Counted from the first letter of the stretch, positions 8,584 through 24,635 are shown. The stretch: 64,000 nt of DNA from an uncultured bacterium (GCA_905214425.1 CAJMLY010000006.1:32582-96581), one strand, 5' to 3'. Notes: generated by a model from the sequence alone, not told the origin. Program-made: numbers and translations.

Positions 8584-10683
8584 TTAGGCGTTCTTGCTCA
8601 TGACCTCGTCCACGATGGACTTGGGCGCGGGCTCATAAGAGTCGAACTGCATCGTGTAGGATGCACGGCCCTGGGTCTGGGAGCGAAGGTCGGTAGCGTA
8701 ACCGAACATCTCGCCCAGCGGCACCTTGGCACGGATGAGCTTGCTGTTCTTGCGATCCTCCATGCCCTCGATCTTGCCGCGGCGACCGGAGAGGTTGCCC
8801 ATAACGTCGCCCATGTACTGCTCGGGGGTCTCGACCTCGACAGCCATGATCGGCTCGAGCAGCTGCGGATCGGACTTCTTGAGGGCGTCCTTGATAGCCA
8901 TGGAACCGGCGATCTTGAAGGCGGCCTCGGAGGAGTCGACCTCGTGGTAAGAACCGTCGAACAGGGTGACCTTAACGTCGAGGACCGGGAAGCCGGCGAT
9001 AACACCGGTGTTCAGGGCCTCCTGGATGCCCTTGTCGATGGACGGGATGTACTCCTTGGGCACGACGCCGCCGACGATAGCGTTGACGAACTCGTAGCCG
9101 AAGCCCTCCTCCATCTTCTCGAGCTTGATGACGGCGTGGCCGTACTGACCGCGACCGCCGGACTGACGGACGAACTTACCCTCAGCCTTCTCGACGTCGT
9201 GACCAGCGGTCTCGCGGTAGGCAACCTGGGGCTTACCGACGTTAGCGTCAACCTTGAACTCGCGGAGCAGACGGTCGACGATGATCTCGAGGTGCAGCTC
9301 GCCCATGCCGGCGATGATGGTCTGGCCGGTCTCGTGGTTGGTGGACACCTGGAAGGTCGGGTCCTCCTCGGCGAGCTTGGTCAGAGCCAGGGACATCTTG
9401 TCCTGCTCGGCCTTGGTCTTGGGCTCGATGGCAACGTCGATAACGGGCTTAGCGAACTCGATCTTCTCGAGGACGATCTCCTTGCCCTCTTCGCACAGGG
9501 TGTCACCGGTGGTGGAGTTCTTGAAGCCGACGCAAGCGACGATGTCGCCGGCGGCAGCGTCGTCACGGTCGATACGCTCGGCGGCGTTCATCTCGAGGAT
9601 GCGGCCGAGGCGCTCGCGCTGACCGTTGGAAGCGTTGACCACGTAGGAGCCGGACTCGGCGCGGCCGGAGTAAACGCGGACATAGGTGAGCTTACCGACG
9701 AACGGGTCGGTCATGATCTTGAAGACCAGGCCGGAGAAGGGCTCGTCGAAGGAAGGATGACGCTGGATCTCCTCGCCGGTGTCCGGATCGGTACCGGTAA
9801 CGGCCTCAACGTCGAGCGGGCTGGGCAGGTAGTCGACGACAGCGTCGAGCAGCTCCTGAACGCCCTTGTTCTTGTAGGCGGAGCCCACGAAGACGAGGTT
9901 GAGCTCGTTGGCCAGAACGCCCTTGCGCAGAGCGGCCTTGAGCTCCTCGACGGTGAAGTCCTCCTCCATGAGGATCTTCTCCATGAGCTCATCGTCAAAG
10001 CTGGCAGCAGCGTCGAGGAGCTCCTCGCGCTTGGTGGCAGCGATGTCGGCGAACTCAGCCGGGATCTCGTCCATCGGCTCGGGGTAGGTCATACCCTTCT
10101 CGTCGGCCTTGAAGTCCCATGCAGTCATGGTGACCAGGTCGATGACGCCCCAGAAGTTGTCCTCGGCGCCCATCGGGACCTGAGCGGCCACGGCGTTAGC
10201 GTCGAGACGATCCTTCATGGTCTCGATAGCGTTGAAGAAGTCAGCGCCCACGCGGTCATACTTGTTGATGAAGGCGATGCGGGGAACGTTGAAGGTAGAA
10301 GCCTGACGCCAAACGGTCTCAGACTGGGGCTGAACGCCGGCAACGGCGTCGAAGACGGCGACAGCGCCATCGAGGACGCGCAGGCAGCGCTCGACCTCGG
10401 CGGTGAAGTCAACGTGGCCCGGGGTGTCGATGATCTGGATGCGGTAGTCCTTACCGTCCTTGTTCCAGAAGCACGTGGTAGCAGCGGAGGTAATGGTTAC
10501 GCCGCGCTCCTGCTCCTGAACCATCCAGTCCATGGTGGCAGCGCCCTCATGGACCTCACCGATCTTGTGGGTCTTACCGGTGTAGTAAAGAATACGCTCG
10601 GTCGTGGTGGTCTTACCGGCATCGATGTGGGCCATGATGCCGATGTTACGGGTATCGGAAAGCTTGTACTTAGGCTTAGCCAT
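8584..10683 (-). CDS. fusA: Elongation factor G
   Basis: The translocation GTPase, 699 residues, normal length. The P-loop is AHIDAGKTTTTERIL near residue 18, followed by the switch region GAATMDWMVQEQERGVTI, DTPGHVDFT and NKYDRVGADF for guanine recognition. The C-terminal half has the usual domains IV and V (GRRGKIEGME). It lies between rpsG and rpsJ. A 795-codon frame on the opposite strand is a codon-bias shadow. Confidence 0.98.
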   Translation of the reverse strand: MAKPKYKLSDTRNIGIMAHIDAGKTTTTERILYYTGKTHKIGEVHEGAATMDWMVQEQERGVTITSAATTCFWNKDGKDYRIQIIDTPGHVDFTAEVERCLRVLDGAVAVFDAVAGVQPQSETVWRQASTFNVPRIAFINKYDRVGADFFNAIETMKDRLDANAVAAQVPMGAEDNFWGVIDLVTMTAWDFKADEKGMTYPEPMDEIPAEFADIAATKREELLDAAASFDDELMEKILMEEDFTVEELKAALRKGVLANELNLVFVGSAYKNKGVQELLDAVVDYLPSPLDVEAVTGTDPDTGEEIQRHPSFDEPFSGLVFKIMTDPFVGKLTYVRVYSGRAESGSYVVNASNGQRERLGRILEMNAAERIDRDDAAAGDIVACVGFKNSTTGDTLCEEGKEIVLEKIEFAKPVIDVAIEPKTKAEQDKMSLALTKLAEEDPTFQVSTNHETGQTIIAGMGELHLEIIVDRLLREFKVDANVGKPQVAYRETAGHDVEKAEGKFVRQSGGRGQYGHAVIKLEKMEEGFGYEFVNAIVGGVVPKEYIPSIDKGIQEALNTGVIAGFPVLDVKVTLFDGSYHEVDSSEAAFKIAGSMAIKDALKKSDPQLLEPIMAVEVETPEQYMGDVMGNLSGRRGKIEGMEDRKNSKLIRAKVPLGEMFGYATDLRSQTQGRASYTMQFDSYEPAPKSIVDEVMSKNA

Positions 10684-10702
10684 GTTAGTTCCTTACCTTA
10701 AC

Positions 10703-11176
10703 TTACCAACGATAGTGAGAGAACGCGCGGTTGGCCTCGGCCATCTTAAAGACGTCCTCACGCTTCTTGACGGAAGCGCCCAGGCCGTTGGAAGCGTCAA
10801 GGATCTCGTTGGCGAGACGCTCGGCCATGGTCTTCTCCTTGCGAGCGCGGGAGAAGTTGACGATCCAGCGGATACCCAGAGCGGTGGAACGACGGGAGTT
10901 GACCTCCATCGGGACCTGATAGGTAGCGCCACCGACACGCTTGGGCTTAACCTCGAGCGTGGGCTTGACGTTGTCCATAGCCTTCTTGAAGGTAGCGAGA
11001 GCGTCGCCACCCTCGGACTTCTCGGCAACGATCTCGAAAGCGGTGTAAACGATGCGCTCAGCGGTGGCCTTCTTGCCGTCAAGAAGGACCTTGTTGATGA
11101 GCTGAGTCACCAGGCGGTTGTTGTAAACGGCGTCAGGCTGAACCTCACGACGATTAGCTGCTGCACGACGCGGCAT
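10703..11176 (-). CDS. rpsG: 30S ribosomal protein S7
   Basis: The 157-residue S7 protein nucleates assembly of the 30S head and contacts the E-site tRNA. The N-terminus MPRRAAANRREVQPD and the internal GGATYQVPMEV are family hallmarks. It begins 73 bases after the rpsL stop and ends 19 bases before fusA, in standard str-operon order. Confidence 0.98.
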   Translation of the reverse strand: MPRRAAANRREVQPDAVYNNRLVTQLINKVLLDGKKATAERIVYTAFEIVAEKSEGGDALATFKKAMDNVKPTLEVKPKRVGGATYQVPMEVNSRRSTALGIRWIVNFSRARKEKTMAERLANEILDASNGLGASVKKREDVFKMAEANRAFSHYRW

Positions 11177-11249
11177 GTGAAATCTCCTTAAGTGTCTACC
11201 GTGCGGCGCTTAGGCGGCACACGGCGAAAGTATCAAAACGTTATCTGGC

Positions 11250-11627
11250 TTATTTAGCCTTGGGGCGCTTAGCACCGTACTTGGAACGGGCCTGCATACG
11301 GTTCTGGACCGGAGCAGCGTCGTAGGCGCCACGGATGACGTGATAACGGACACCAGGGAGGTCACGGACACGACCGCCGCGGACGAGCACGATGGAGTGC
11401 TCCTGCAGGTTGTGGCCCTCACCCGGGATGTAAGCAGTAACTTCGATGCCGTTGACAAGGCGAACACGGGCAACCTTACGAAGAGCCGAGTTCGGCTTCT
11501 TGGGGCTCGTGGTGAAGACGCGGGTGCACACGCCGCGCTTCTGGGAGTTGTGCTGCAGAGCAGCGTTCTTGGACTTCTTGGGCACGGAACGACGGCCCTG
11601 GCGAACCAGCTGGTTAATAGTAGGCAA
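11250..11627 (-). CDS. rpsL: 30S ribosomal protein S12
   Basis: The 125-residue decoding-centre protein. TTSPKKPNSALRKVAR and GVRYHVIRGAYDAA show the lysines usually altered in streptomycin resistance in their wild-type form. The start codon is TTG, 6 bases after AAGGAG. It is the first gene of the str operon, with a clear promoter at 11721-11749. Confidence 0.98.
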   Translation of the reverse strand: MPTINQLVRQGRRSVPKKSKNAALQHNSQKRGVCTRVFTTSPKKPNSALRKVARVRLVNGIEVTAYIPGEGHNLQEHSIVLVRGGRVRDLPGVRYHVIRGAYDAAPVQNRMQARSKYGAKRPKAK

Positions 11628-11720
11628 AGCGTACTCCTTCTCGAATGATTCCAGCTTTCTGTAAAGTGCAACGGCTTGAATCGAGGGGTCAGCATCCCCC
11701 TACGAAACACGCAGTTCGAT

Positions 11721-11749
11721 AGGATACGTGGCGTTAGCTGTGCCGTCAA
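11721..11749 (-). promoter_or_regulatory. Sigma-70-type promoter of the str operon
   Basis: On the minus strand, TTGACG (plus 11744-11749) and TATCCT (plus 11721-11726) are exactly 17 bases apart. This leaves an untranslated leader of roughly 85-90 bases before rpsL, with a weak GGGG/CCCC hairpin near 11685. Confidence 0.75.
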
Positions 11750-11833
11750 CAGACCACGCCGCCGGGCGTATCCAAAAATTGGTACATTTCCGCAAAGCCT
11801 ACACAAAAGGAATCCCCTCCTGTGCGCTTGGGA

Positions 11834-11972
11834 GGATTCCCGGATCGGGCGGCCCAGGTTTTAAGTTTGCTGCTCTACAGTCCTGCGCAAGACGGAAAGC
11901 ACATTAAGTGCTTTCCTTTGCGTGCGGAACTCGCGACAAACTTAAAACCTGGGCCGCCCGGTCCGGGAATCC
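11834..11972. repeat. Fold-back element, family P, copy 1
   Basis: Two 36-base arms (11834-11869 and 11937-11972) are complementary except for one G-T pair and enclose a 67-base core. The core holds its own hairpin around GCACATTAAGTGC and the strings GTCCTG and CGTGCGGAA, shared with the copy at 24880-25080, whose arms are unrelated in sequence. It lies between the anti-sigma terminator and the rpsL promoter. No ORF of substance covers it. Function unknown; a mobile palindrome or a structured 3' RNA are both possible. Confidence 0.8.
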
Positions 11973-11995
11973 GACGTGCTCGTTGGGGCAACGCC

Positions 11996-12048
11996 ACCTG
12001 CCAAAAAGGGACAGGTTTATTTTGGTCGGTTTTATCTGGGGAAACGTC
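11996..12048 (+). repeat. GGGACAG-loop repeat, copy 1
   Basis: This 53-base sequence beginning ACCTGCCAAAAAGGGACAGG matches 45992-46044 with only a few substitutions; a shorter reverse copy is at 13818-13856. It can fold as a terminator-like hairpin (CCTGCCAAAA against TTTTGGTCGG, then TTTT), here with a damaged stem. No gene is served on the plus strand. Between 12049 and 12138 I see nothing else identifiable. Confidence 0.7.
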
Positions 12049-12138
12049 GCGCTCCGGCGGTGATCTGCTTTCGTCTTTCGCATGGAAATCGGCGGCGTTT
12101 TCGGAAGTATATCGCTCGGTCTAACCGTCCATTTAATG

Positions 12139-12174
12139 CAAAATGGGCCGCCTCCCCTAGTAGGAAGCGGCCCC
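12139..12174 (-). terminator. Terminator after the anti-sigma gene
   Basis: On the minus strand, GGGGCCGCTTCC pairs with GGAGGCGGCCC across a short loop and is followed by ATTTTGCATT. It starts a few bases after the stop of the anti-sigma gene. Confidence 0.8.
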
Positions 12175-12179
12175 AAATC

Positions 12180-13256
12180 TTACGAATAGATGATGGTAAA
12201 GGGTACTTCTGTTTCGGTCTCTCCTGTTGATGTGTATCTCGTGCCCTCAAGCGTTACTGAGACCACTTGATCGACATTGATCAGTTTTGTCGGCACCCAA
12301 ATGTTCTCTCCGCTATTGCGTGCCATCGAAACATAGAAATTGTACGCCCCTGCGTCGTCATCTTCGATAATCTGCTCCGATCCATCCTTGTAGCTGACGG
12401 TCAGTTTATGATCAACTGCTTCATAGCCCAGATCATCGATGTGCGTCTGGATGGAAAACGGGCTAATCTCGAGAGGCGAGTCATCAGAGCGGAGTTCCTT
12501 TGTATCGACGTGCGCTCCGACGTTAAACTCTGGCGTCGATACCTCGATCACCTTCGCATCCTCACCTTTGCCCTCCGTCCAGCTGATATTCCAGGTGACC
12601 GCATGTCCCAAATCTCGCTCGCGATTCCACGAGGCAAAGTACATCGTGCCATTAATGACCGTGTCGCTTGATGTGTCCTTATCAATTGTGCAGCGTGTGT
12701 CAGCCCATTCCTCGCCGAAGTTCATGCTGGGTGTACCGATGCCTTGTTCTTCTTCACCATAGAGAACAAGTTCGCCTGTCTCTGCTGCCGGCTTGTAGTA
12801 GTTAACGCCATTTGGATTGGACAACGTAAACGTCACGGCTCCGCAGCCGTTTTGGTCAATAGCCATCTCATGGATATCAAGCGTATAGCCGTTACCCTCG
12901 ACGGACAGATTAACCTCCTGGACTGCACCCTCCAGGCTTTGGGGCGCGATGCCATCACCAAACTCTCTGGTGTAGGTATATTTAGTTCCCGATGAGCCTC
13001 CGTTGGTCCAGGTAATGGAATCCCCATTGCCGTGGTTTCCCCAGGCTGAGGCAAAATAGCTGGAATTGACGACGGCGTAGGCGACCCCTCCGGTCGCCAA
13101 CACTCCGGCAAGACATCCGATTACGGCAACATACAGAGGTTTCGCGTGACCCTTTCGACGAAGCGGCTTTCCAGCCGCAGCATCAATAACACGGTCGGCA
13201 AGATCGCTATCGGCTTGGATGGACTCGAAGGCCTGCTTGATTTGATTGGATTTCAC
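12180..13256 (-). CDS. Membrane-anchored anti-sigma factor candidate
   Basis: The 358-residue protein has a cytoplasmic N-terminus of about 40 residues (MKSNQIKQAFESIQADSDLA), one membrane segment at about 41-63 (LYVAVIGCLAGVLATGGVAY) and a large outside domain rich in Thr, Gly and acidic residues. It starts with GTG behind GAGGAGGG and overlaps the end of the sigma gene by 50 bases, the usual arrangement of an ECF sigma factor and its cognate anti-sigma. The layout resembles the DUF4179/RsiV-like class, but there is no recognisable zinc-binding HxxxCxxC motif, so the class is uncertain. The outside domain could sense an envelope signal (inference). Confidence 0.65.
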   Translation of the reverse strand: MKSNQIKQAFESIQADSDLADRVIDAAAGKPLRRKGHAKPLYVAVIGCLAGVLATGGVAYAVVNSSYFASAWGNHGNGDSITWTNGGSSGTKYTYTREFGDGIAPQSLEGAVQEVNLSVEGNGYTLDIHEMAIDQNGCGAVTFTLSNPNGVNYYKPAAETGELVLYGEEEQGIGTPSMNFGEEWADTRCTIDKDTSSDTVINGTMYFASWNRERDLGHAVTWNISWTEGKGEDAKVIEVSTPEFNVGAHVDTKELRSDDSPLEISPFSIQTHIDDLGYEAVDHKLTVSYKDGSEQIIEDDDAGAYNFYVSMARNSGENIWVPTKLINVDQVVSVTLEGTRYTSTGETETEVPFTIIYS

Positions 13257-13725
13257 GGTCGCCCTCCTCTAGGATGAATTTGAGCTTCGATCGACCACGA
13301 GCTAAACGCGTTCGAGCGGTCGCGGCTGGCACATGCAGTAACTCGGCAATCTCTGAGGTCGAAAAGCCCAGATAGTAATAGAGCACGATGGGAACGCGGA
13401 ATCGCTCCGGAAGTCGCATAACGTCTGACAGGACCGCCTTGGACTCCTCCTGCGCCGTCGAAAGCGAATCGGCCAGGTTCTCAATATCCTCTACACGCCT
13501 CCATGGCTTTCGAAAGAGCGATTTGCATTCATTGATCGTGACCCGGATAAGCCAGCGGCGAAGATGCTCCCGACTTTCAAAGTGTCCATCGCTTTTGAGC
13601 AACTTAAGAAAGACGTCTTGTGCAACATCGTCGGCATCGGCGCGATCGCGCAGGTACGTCAATGCGATTCGAAACACGACATCCCGGTGATCTTCGACCG
13701 CCTGTCTAAAAGCTTGTTCTTCCAT
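13207..13725 (-). CDS. ECF-type RNA polymerase sigma factor
   Basis: The 172-residue protein has sigma region 2 (FRIALTYLRDRADADDVAQDVFLKLL, about residues 20-46) and region 4 with a helix-turn-helix (GFSTSEIAELLHVPAATARTRLARGRSKLK, about 123-152), without regions 1 and 3: an extracytoplasmic-function sigma. GGGAGGTGATT directly precedes the ATG at 13725; the open frame upstream has no family match. It is followed by its overlapping anti-sigma partner. It lies just downstream of the rpoC terminator and so is a separate unit. The genes it controls are not evident; autoregulation is common in this group. Confidence 0.9.
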   Translation of the reverse strand: MEEQAFRQAVEDHRDVVFRIALTYLRDRADADDVAQDVFLKLLKSDGHFESREHLRRWLIRVTINECKSLFRKPWRRVEDIENLADSLSTAQEESKAVLSDVMRLPERFRVPIVLYYYLGFSTSEIAELLHVPAATARTRLARGRSKLKFILEEGDREIQSNQAGLRVHPSR

Positions 13726-13817
13726 AATCACCTCCCGGTGATGCTGATATTTCTTGCTGAGGCCCTCACCATAGATACGCTCTGGCCGGACGAAATGTTT
13801 CAAATTCAAGCAGGAAT

Positions 13818-13856
13818 AACCTACCAAAATAAACCTATCCCCTTTTGGCAGGTTTT
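13818..13856 (-). repeat. GGGACAG-loop repeat, short reverse copy
   Basis: Read on the minus strand it runs AAAACCTGCCAAAAGGGGAT and on to TTTTGGTAGGTT, matching the repeats at 11996 and 45991 in inverse orientation. It lies between the rpoC terminator and the ECF sigma gene. The stem is nearly complete. Confidence 0.65.
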
Positions 13857-13863
13857 CTTCAAC

Positions 13864-13900
13864 AAAAAAGACCCGCTTCCCTGTTGGGAAACGGGTCTTT
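13864..13900 (-). terminator. Terminator after rpoC
   Basis: On the minus strand AAAGACCCGTTTCCC pairs with GGGAAGCGGGTC and is followed by six T. It begins about 27 bases after the rpoC stop. Confidence 0.9.
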
Positions 13901-13926
13901 GGAAGGGCGGTTAACGTACTTGGAAG

Positions 13927-18402
<4,476 letters not shown>

Positions 18403-18408
18403 AGTCAA

Positions 18409-21900
<3,492 letters not shown>

Positions 21901-21973
21901 CAGGTTTTTCCTCCTTCACGGAAATGCTCGGTGGGTTGGCGAGGCATAGCTTCGCCAGTTATCGCAACCTAAT

Positions 21974-22001
21974 AGTTTATCAGGTACCGACCGTTGGGCA
22001 A
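21974..22001 (-). promoter_or_regulatory. Probable promoter of rpoBC
   Basis: On the minus strand TTGCCC (plus 21996-22001) and TAAACT (plus 21974-21979) are 16 bases apart, about 75 bases before the rpoB GTG. The match is moderate. Between here and the palindrome array (22002-22163) the DNA is AT-rich relative to its surroundings and I see no gene. Confidence 0.5.
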
Positions 22002-22163
22002 GAAAAGCCTTGACGCGATTGAGTTTTTGGAGTAGCAAAGTTTTTCGGCAGAAAACACGCAGGTAGATGTATGTGTATCGAACATCTGTTCATATATTTT
22101 CTGTGAACGAGACCGTTGATGCGGGACGCTGAACGGCGGAATGGCGACGAGGGTTGGCCGGGC

Positions 22164-22334
22164 GGAAACTACGTCCCGTTTTGAGGCCTCAAACTGGGTC
22201 GCAGTTTCCGGTTGAGCCCTGTCTGGGAAACTGCATCCCGTTCTGAGCCGATATTCTGGGTCGTAGTTTCCGCTAGGGGCCCCAACCGGAAAGCGCATCC
22301 CAGAATTCAGTCAAATTGTGGGACGCACTTTCCG
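22164..22334. repeat. Tandem palindrome array, family A, copy 1
   Basis: Three successive hairpin units (22164-22209, 22225-22271, 22288-22334) each have the form GGAAACTRCRTCCC, a ~20-base spacer, then the complement. The spacer resembles CCCGTTTCGAGCC...TTCTGGG in one or other orientation. The stretches between units (for example GCTAGGGGCCCCAACC) are also partly palindromic, so neighbouring arms can pair in two registers. A second array is at 38290-38487. No coding potential. Confidence 0.85.
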
Positions 22335-22355
22335 GAGCCAAGCCGTGGCGCGCAT

Positions 22356-22388
22356 AAAAAACGGGCGCAGACCGAAGTCCGCACCCGT
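22356..22388 (-). terminator. Terminator after galU
   Basis: On the minus strand ACGGGTGCGGAC, a TTCG tetraloop and GTCTGCGCCCGT are followed by T6. It is a canonical factor-independent terminator 20 bases after the galU stop. Confidence 0.92.
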
Positions 22389-22408
22389 AAATGTCGATGC
22401 CCGAAGGC

Positions 22409-23317
22409 TTATTTGCGCATCAAGCCGCCGCGCTCGTCGATGGCGTCCCAGAAGGCGCTGGCAAAGCGAGGATCGCTTGCGGCCATGAGGGCGTTGGTGG
22501 CCATCCAGCCAGACGGGGTGCCGGTGTCGTAGCCCGAGAGCGGGTCGATGACGACAGCGTACATGGCCTCGCGATCGAGCGAGCGGGCCATGGCGTCGGT
22601 GAGCTGGATCTCGCCACCCTTGCCGGCCTGCTGATCGGCGAGCAGGTCCATGACCAGCGGGCTCAGCAGGTAGCGACCGACGATGTACAGGTTGGACGGA
22701 GCCGCCTCGGGGGCAGGCTTCTCGACCAGACCGCCGATACGCCAGACAGCGCCCGGCTCTGCATCGGCAACGTCCTCGGCACCCTCGAGCGAACCGACGC
22801 GCTCGCCGGCGATAACGCCGTAGCGGCTGACTTCCTCGGGCGAGCAAGCAGCGACGGCGATAACCGAAGCGCCACCGTGCTCCTTGGAAACGGCGAGCAT
22901 CTTGTCGCAGATGTCGCGGTTAGGCACAACGTAGTCGCCCAGAAGAACCAGGAAGTTCTCCCCTGCCACGGCGTCGGCAGCAGAGCGGATAGCATGGCCG
23001 AGGCCCTTGGGCTCGTACTGATAACGGAAGTCGACCGGCATACCACCAGCGTGGGCGACGGCATCGGCATAGGCGTTCTTGCCGCGCTCGCGCAGCAGGT
23101 TCTCGAGCGAACGATCGGGCTGGAAGTAGTTCAGTAGCTCGGGCTTACCGGGAGAAGTAACGATGATGGCATCGTCGACCTCCTCGGGGTCGAGCGCCTC
23201 CTCAACGACATACTGGATGACCGGCTTGTCGAGAACCGGCAGCATCTCTTTGGGGGTGCACTTGGTGCCAGGCAGAAAACGCGTGCCAAGACCGGCGGCG
23301 GGGATGATTGCCTTCAT
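22409..23317 (-). CDS. galU: UTP-glucose-1-phosphate uridylyltransferase
   Basis: Makes UDP-glucose for surface polysaccharides and glycolipids. The 302-residue protein has the nucleotide-binding start MKAIIPAAGLGTRFLPGTK, then KEMLPVLDKPVIQYVVEEA, and GTPSGWMATN near the end. A TTG at 23326 could also start it, but the ATG gives the normal GalU N-terminus; AAAGGA lies 3 bases before the TTG and 12 before the ATG, so the choice is not certain. It stands as a single gene between rplL and rpoB, with terminators on both sides. Confidence 0.94.
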   Translation of the reverse strand: MKAIIPAAGLGTRFLPGTKCTPKEMLPVLDKPVIQYVVEEALDPEEVDDAIIVTSPGKPELLNYFQPDRSLENLLRERGKNAYADAVAHAGGMPVDFRYQYEPKGLGHAIRSAADAVAGENFLVLLGDYVVPNRDICDKMLAVSKEHGGASVIAVAACSPEEVSRYGVIAGERVGSLEGAEDVADAEPGAVWRIGGLVEKPAPEAAPSNLYIVGRYLLSPLVMDLLADQQAGKGGEIQLTDAMARSLDREAMYAVVIDPLSGYDTGTPSGWMATNALMAASDPRFASAFWDAIDERGGLMRK

Positions 23318-23572
23318 GTTATTCAAGGATCCTTTCGCAGGCGCAGGATGCGCCCTGTGCGTGCGGCACGGCGGCCGCAGACCAAATTGCGATACCGAAG
23401 TATCTTACCGCTGGAGCTATATGTCGCTACAAGGCAGAGACAATTCTTCAGCAGGTCAACGCAAATTATTGCTCGAATGGTGCAATTTTATTGCCCAACG
23501 GTAAGGCACCCGATACGACGCAAATCACAGAACACGGCAGTTTAAGCAACCGATGTCGAGGGACTGAAAAAC
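23318..23572. other. Non-coding region between galU and the rplL terminator
   Basis: No gene seen. On the minus strand TTGTCT (plus 23438-23443) and TATAGC (plus 23416-23421), 16 bases apart, are the best candidate for a galU promoter. The match is weak. Confidence 0.35.
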
Positions 23573-23606
23573 AAAAAAGACGGGGCTCGCAATGCGAACC
23601 CCGTCT
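23573..23606 (-). terminator. Terminator after rplL
   Basis: On the minus strand AGACGGGGTTCGC, ATT, GCGAGCCCCGTCT and a T-run form a strong hairpin about 28 bases after the rplL stop, so read-through into galU and rpoB should be limited. Confidence 0.9.
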
Positions 23607-23633
23607 GCAAAGAAATCTGGCGAGAAAGCCTGA

Positions 23634-24011
23634 TTACTTGAGGGTGACAGCAGCGCCAGCAGCCTCGAGCTTCTCCTTGGCAGCCTCGGCGTCCTCCTTC
23701 TTGGCACCCTCGAGAACAGCCTTGGGAGCGCCCTCGACGACCTCCTTGGCCTCCTTCAGGCCAAGGTTGGTGAGCTCACGGACGGCCTTGATGACCTGGA
23801 TCTTGTTGTCGCCGAAGCCCTCGAGCACGACGTCAAACTCGGTCTTCTCCTCGGCCTCAGCAGCGCCAGCAGCGGGAGCGGCGACAACAGCGGCAGGAGC
23901 AGCGGCGGAAACGCCGAAGGTGTCCTCGATAGCCTTAACGAGCTCGGAAGCCTCGAGAAGGGTCATTTCCTTAAGAGCATCGATGATCTCATCGGTGGTA
24001 AGCTTAGCCAT
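23634..24011 (-). CDS. rplL: 50S ribosomal protein L7/L12
   Basis: The 125-residue stalk protein has an N-terminal dimerisation domain (MAKLTTDEIIDALKEMTLLE), an Ala-rich hinge (about 38-55) and the C-terminal factor-binding domain with KIQVIKAVRELTNLGLKEAK. AAGGA is 7 bases before the ATG at 24011; the frame is open further upstream but without family match. It follows rplJ, its stalk anchor. Confidence 0.97.
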   Translation of the reverse strand: MAKLTTDEIIDALKEMTLLEASELVKAIEDTFGVSAAAPAAVVAAPAAGAAEAEEKTEFDVVLEGFGDNKIQVIKAVRELTNLGLKEAKEVVEGAPKAVLEGAKKEDAEAAKEKLEAAGAAVTLK

Positions 24012-24113
24012 TTCTAAGTCCTTTCGGTTTCCGTGTCTGTGCACGGAGATCAGTTAAAACACGGCGCGAATACGCCAGGGGTGCGGCGTTGCCGCCGCGG
24101 GTGAAAACAGCGA

Positions 24114-24635
24114 CTAGGCTGCCTTCTGCTCGGAGACCTGCTGGATCGAACGAGCGAGACCAGAGGAAACGCCGTTGACGCAGACAGCGATGTCGCGAGC
24201 GAAACCGGAGATGAGACCGGCGATCTGGCCGAGAAGCTGATCCTTGGTGGGCAGCTCGGCGATAGCCTTAACATCATCAGCGGAAACGGCCTTGCCGTCG
24301 GAGATACCGCCCTTGATCTCAAGGACGCCCTTGGACTTAGCGGAGAAGTCCTTAAGGGCCTTAGCGGCCTCGACCGGCTCGGTCTCGTAGAACACATAAG
24401 CAACGGGGCCGGCGAGAATCTCGTCGATCTCGGGCTGCTCCTGGTTCTTGAGGGCGATCTTGACCAGGTTGTTCTTGTAGACCTTCATCTCGGCGCCGCA
24501 CTCGCGAAGCTGATGACGCAGCTCCTGAGCCTGCTTAACCGTCAGACCGTTGTAGTTGACGACGAACAGACCGGCGTTCTCGGCGATACGGGACTCGATC
24601 TCTGCAACCTTGTCGATTTTGTACTGCTGGGGCAT
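24114..24635 (-). CDS. rplJ: 50S ribosomal protein L10
   Basis: The 173-residue protein anchors L7/L12 dimers to the ribosome. NAGLFVVNYNGLTVKQAQELR and KVYKNNLVKIAL are typical of the family. GGAGGTG is 6 bases before the ATG. The upstream leader folds as an L10-type autoregulatory site with a terminator, so L10 level probably controls its own operon (known of the family, inferred here). Confidence 0.96.
   Translation of the reverse strand: MPQQYKIDKVAEIESRIAENAGLFVVNYNGLTVKQAQELRHQLRECGAEMKVYKNNLVKIALKNQEQPEIDEILAGPVAYVFYETEPVEAAKALKDFSAKSKGVLEIKGGISDGKAVSADDVKAIAELPTKDQLLGQIAGLISGFARDIAVCVNGVSSGLARSIQQVSEQKAA

Noticed and set aside
8314..10701. A 795-codon plus-strand frame over fusA and rpsJ
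   Set aside because: Leu/Asp/Gly-rich antisense shadow of EF-G with no ribosome site or family features.
22164..22334. CRISPR array
   Set aside because: The repeated units are palindromic with similar, not unique, spacers and no cas genes; the same unit occurs at a second locus in the same form.
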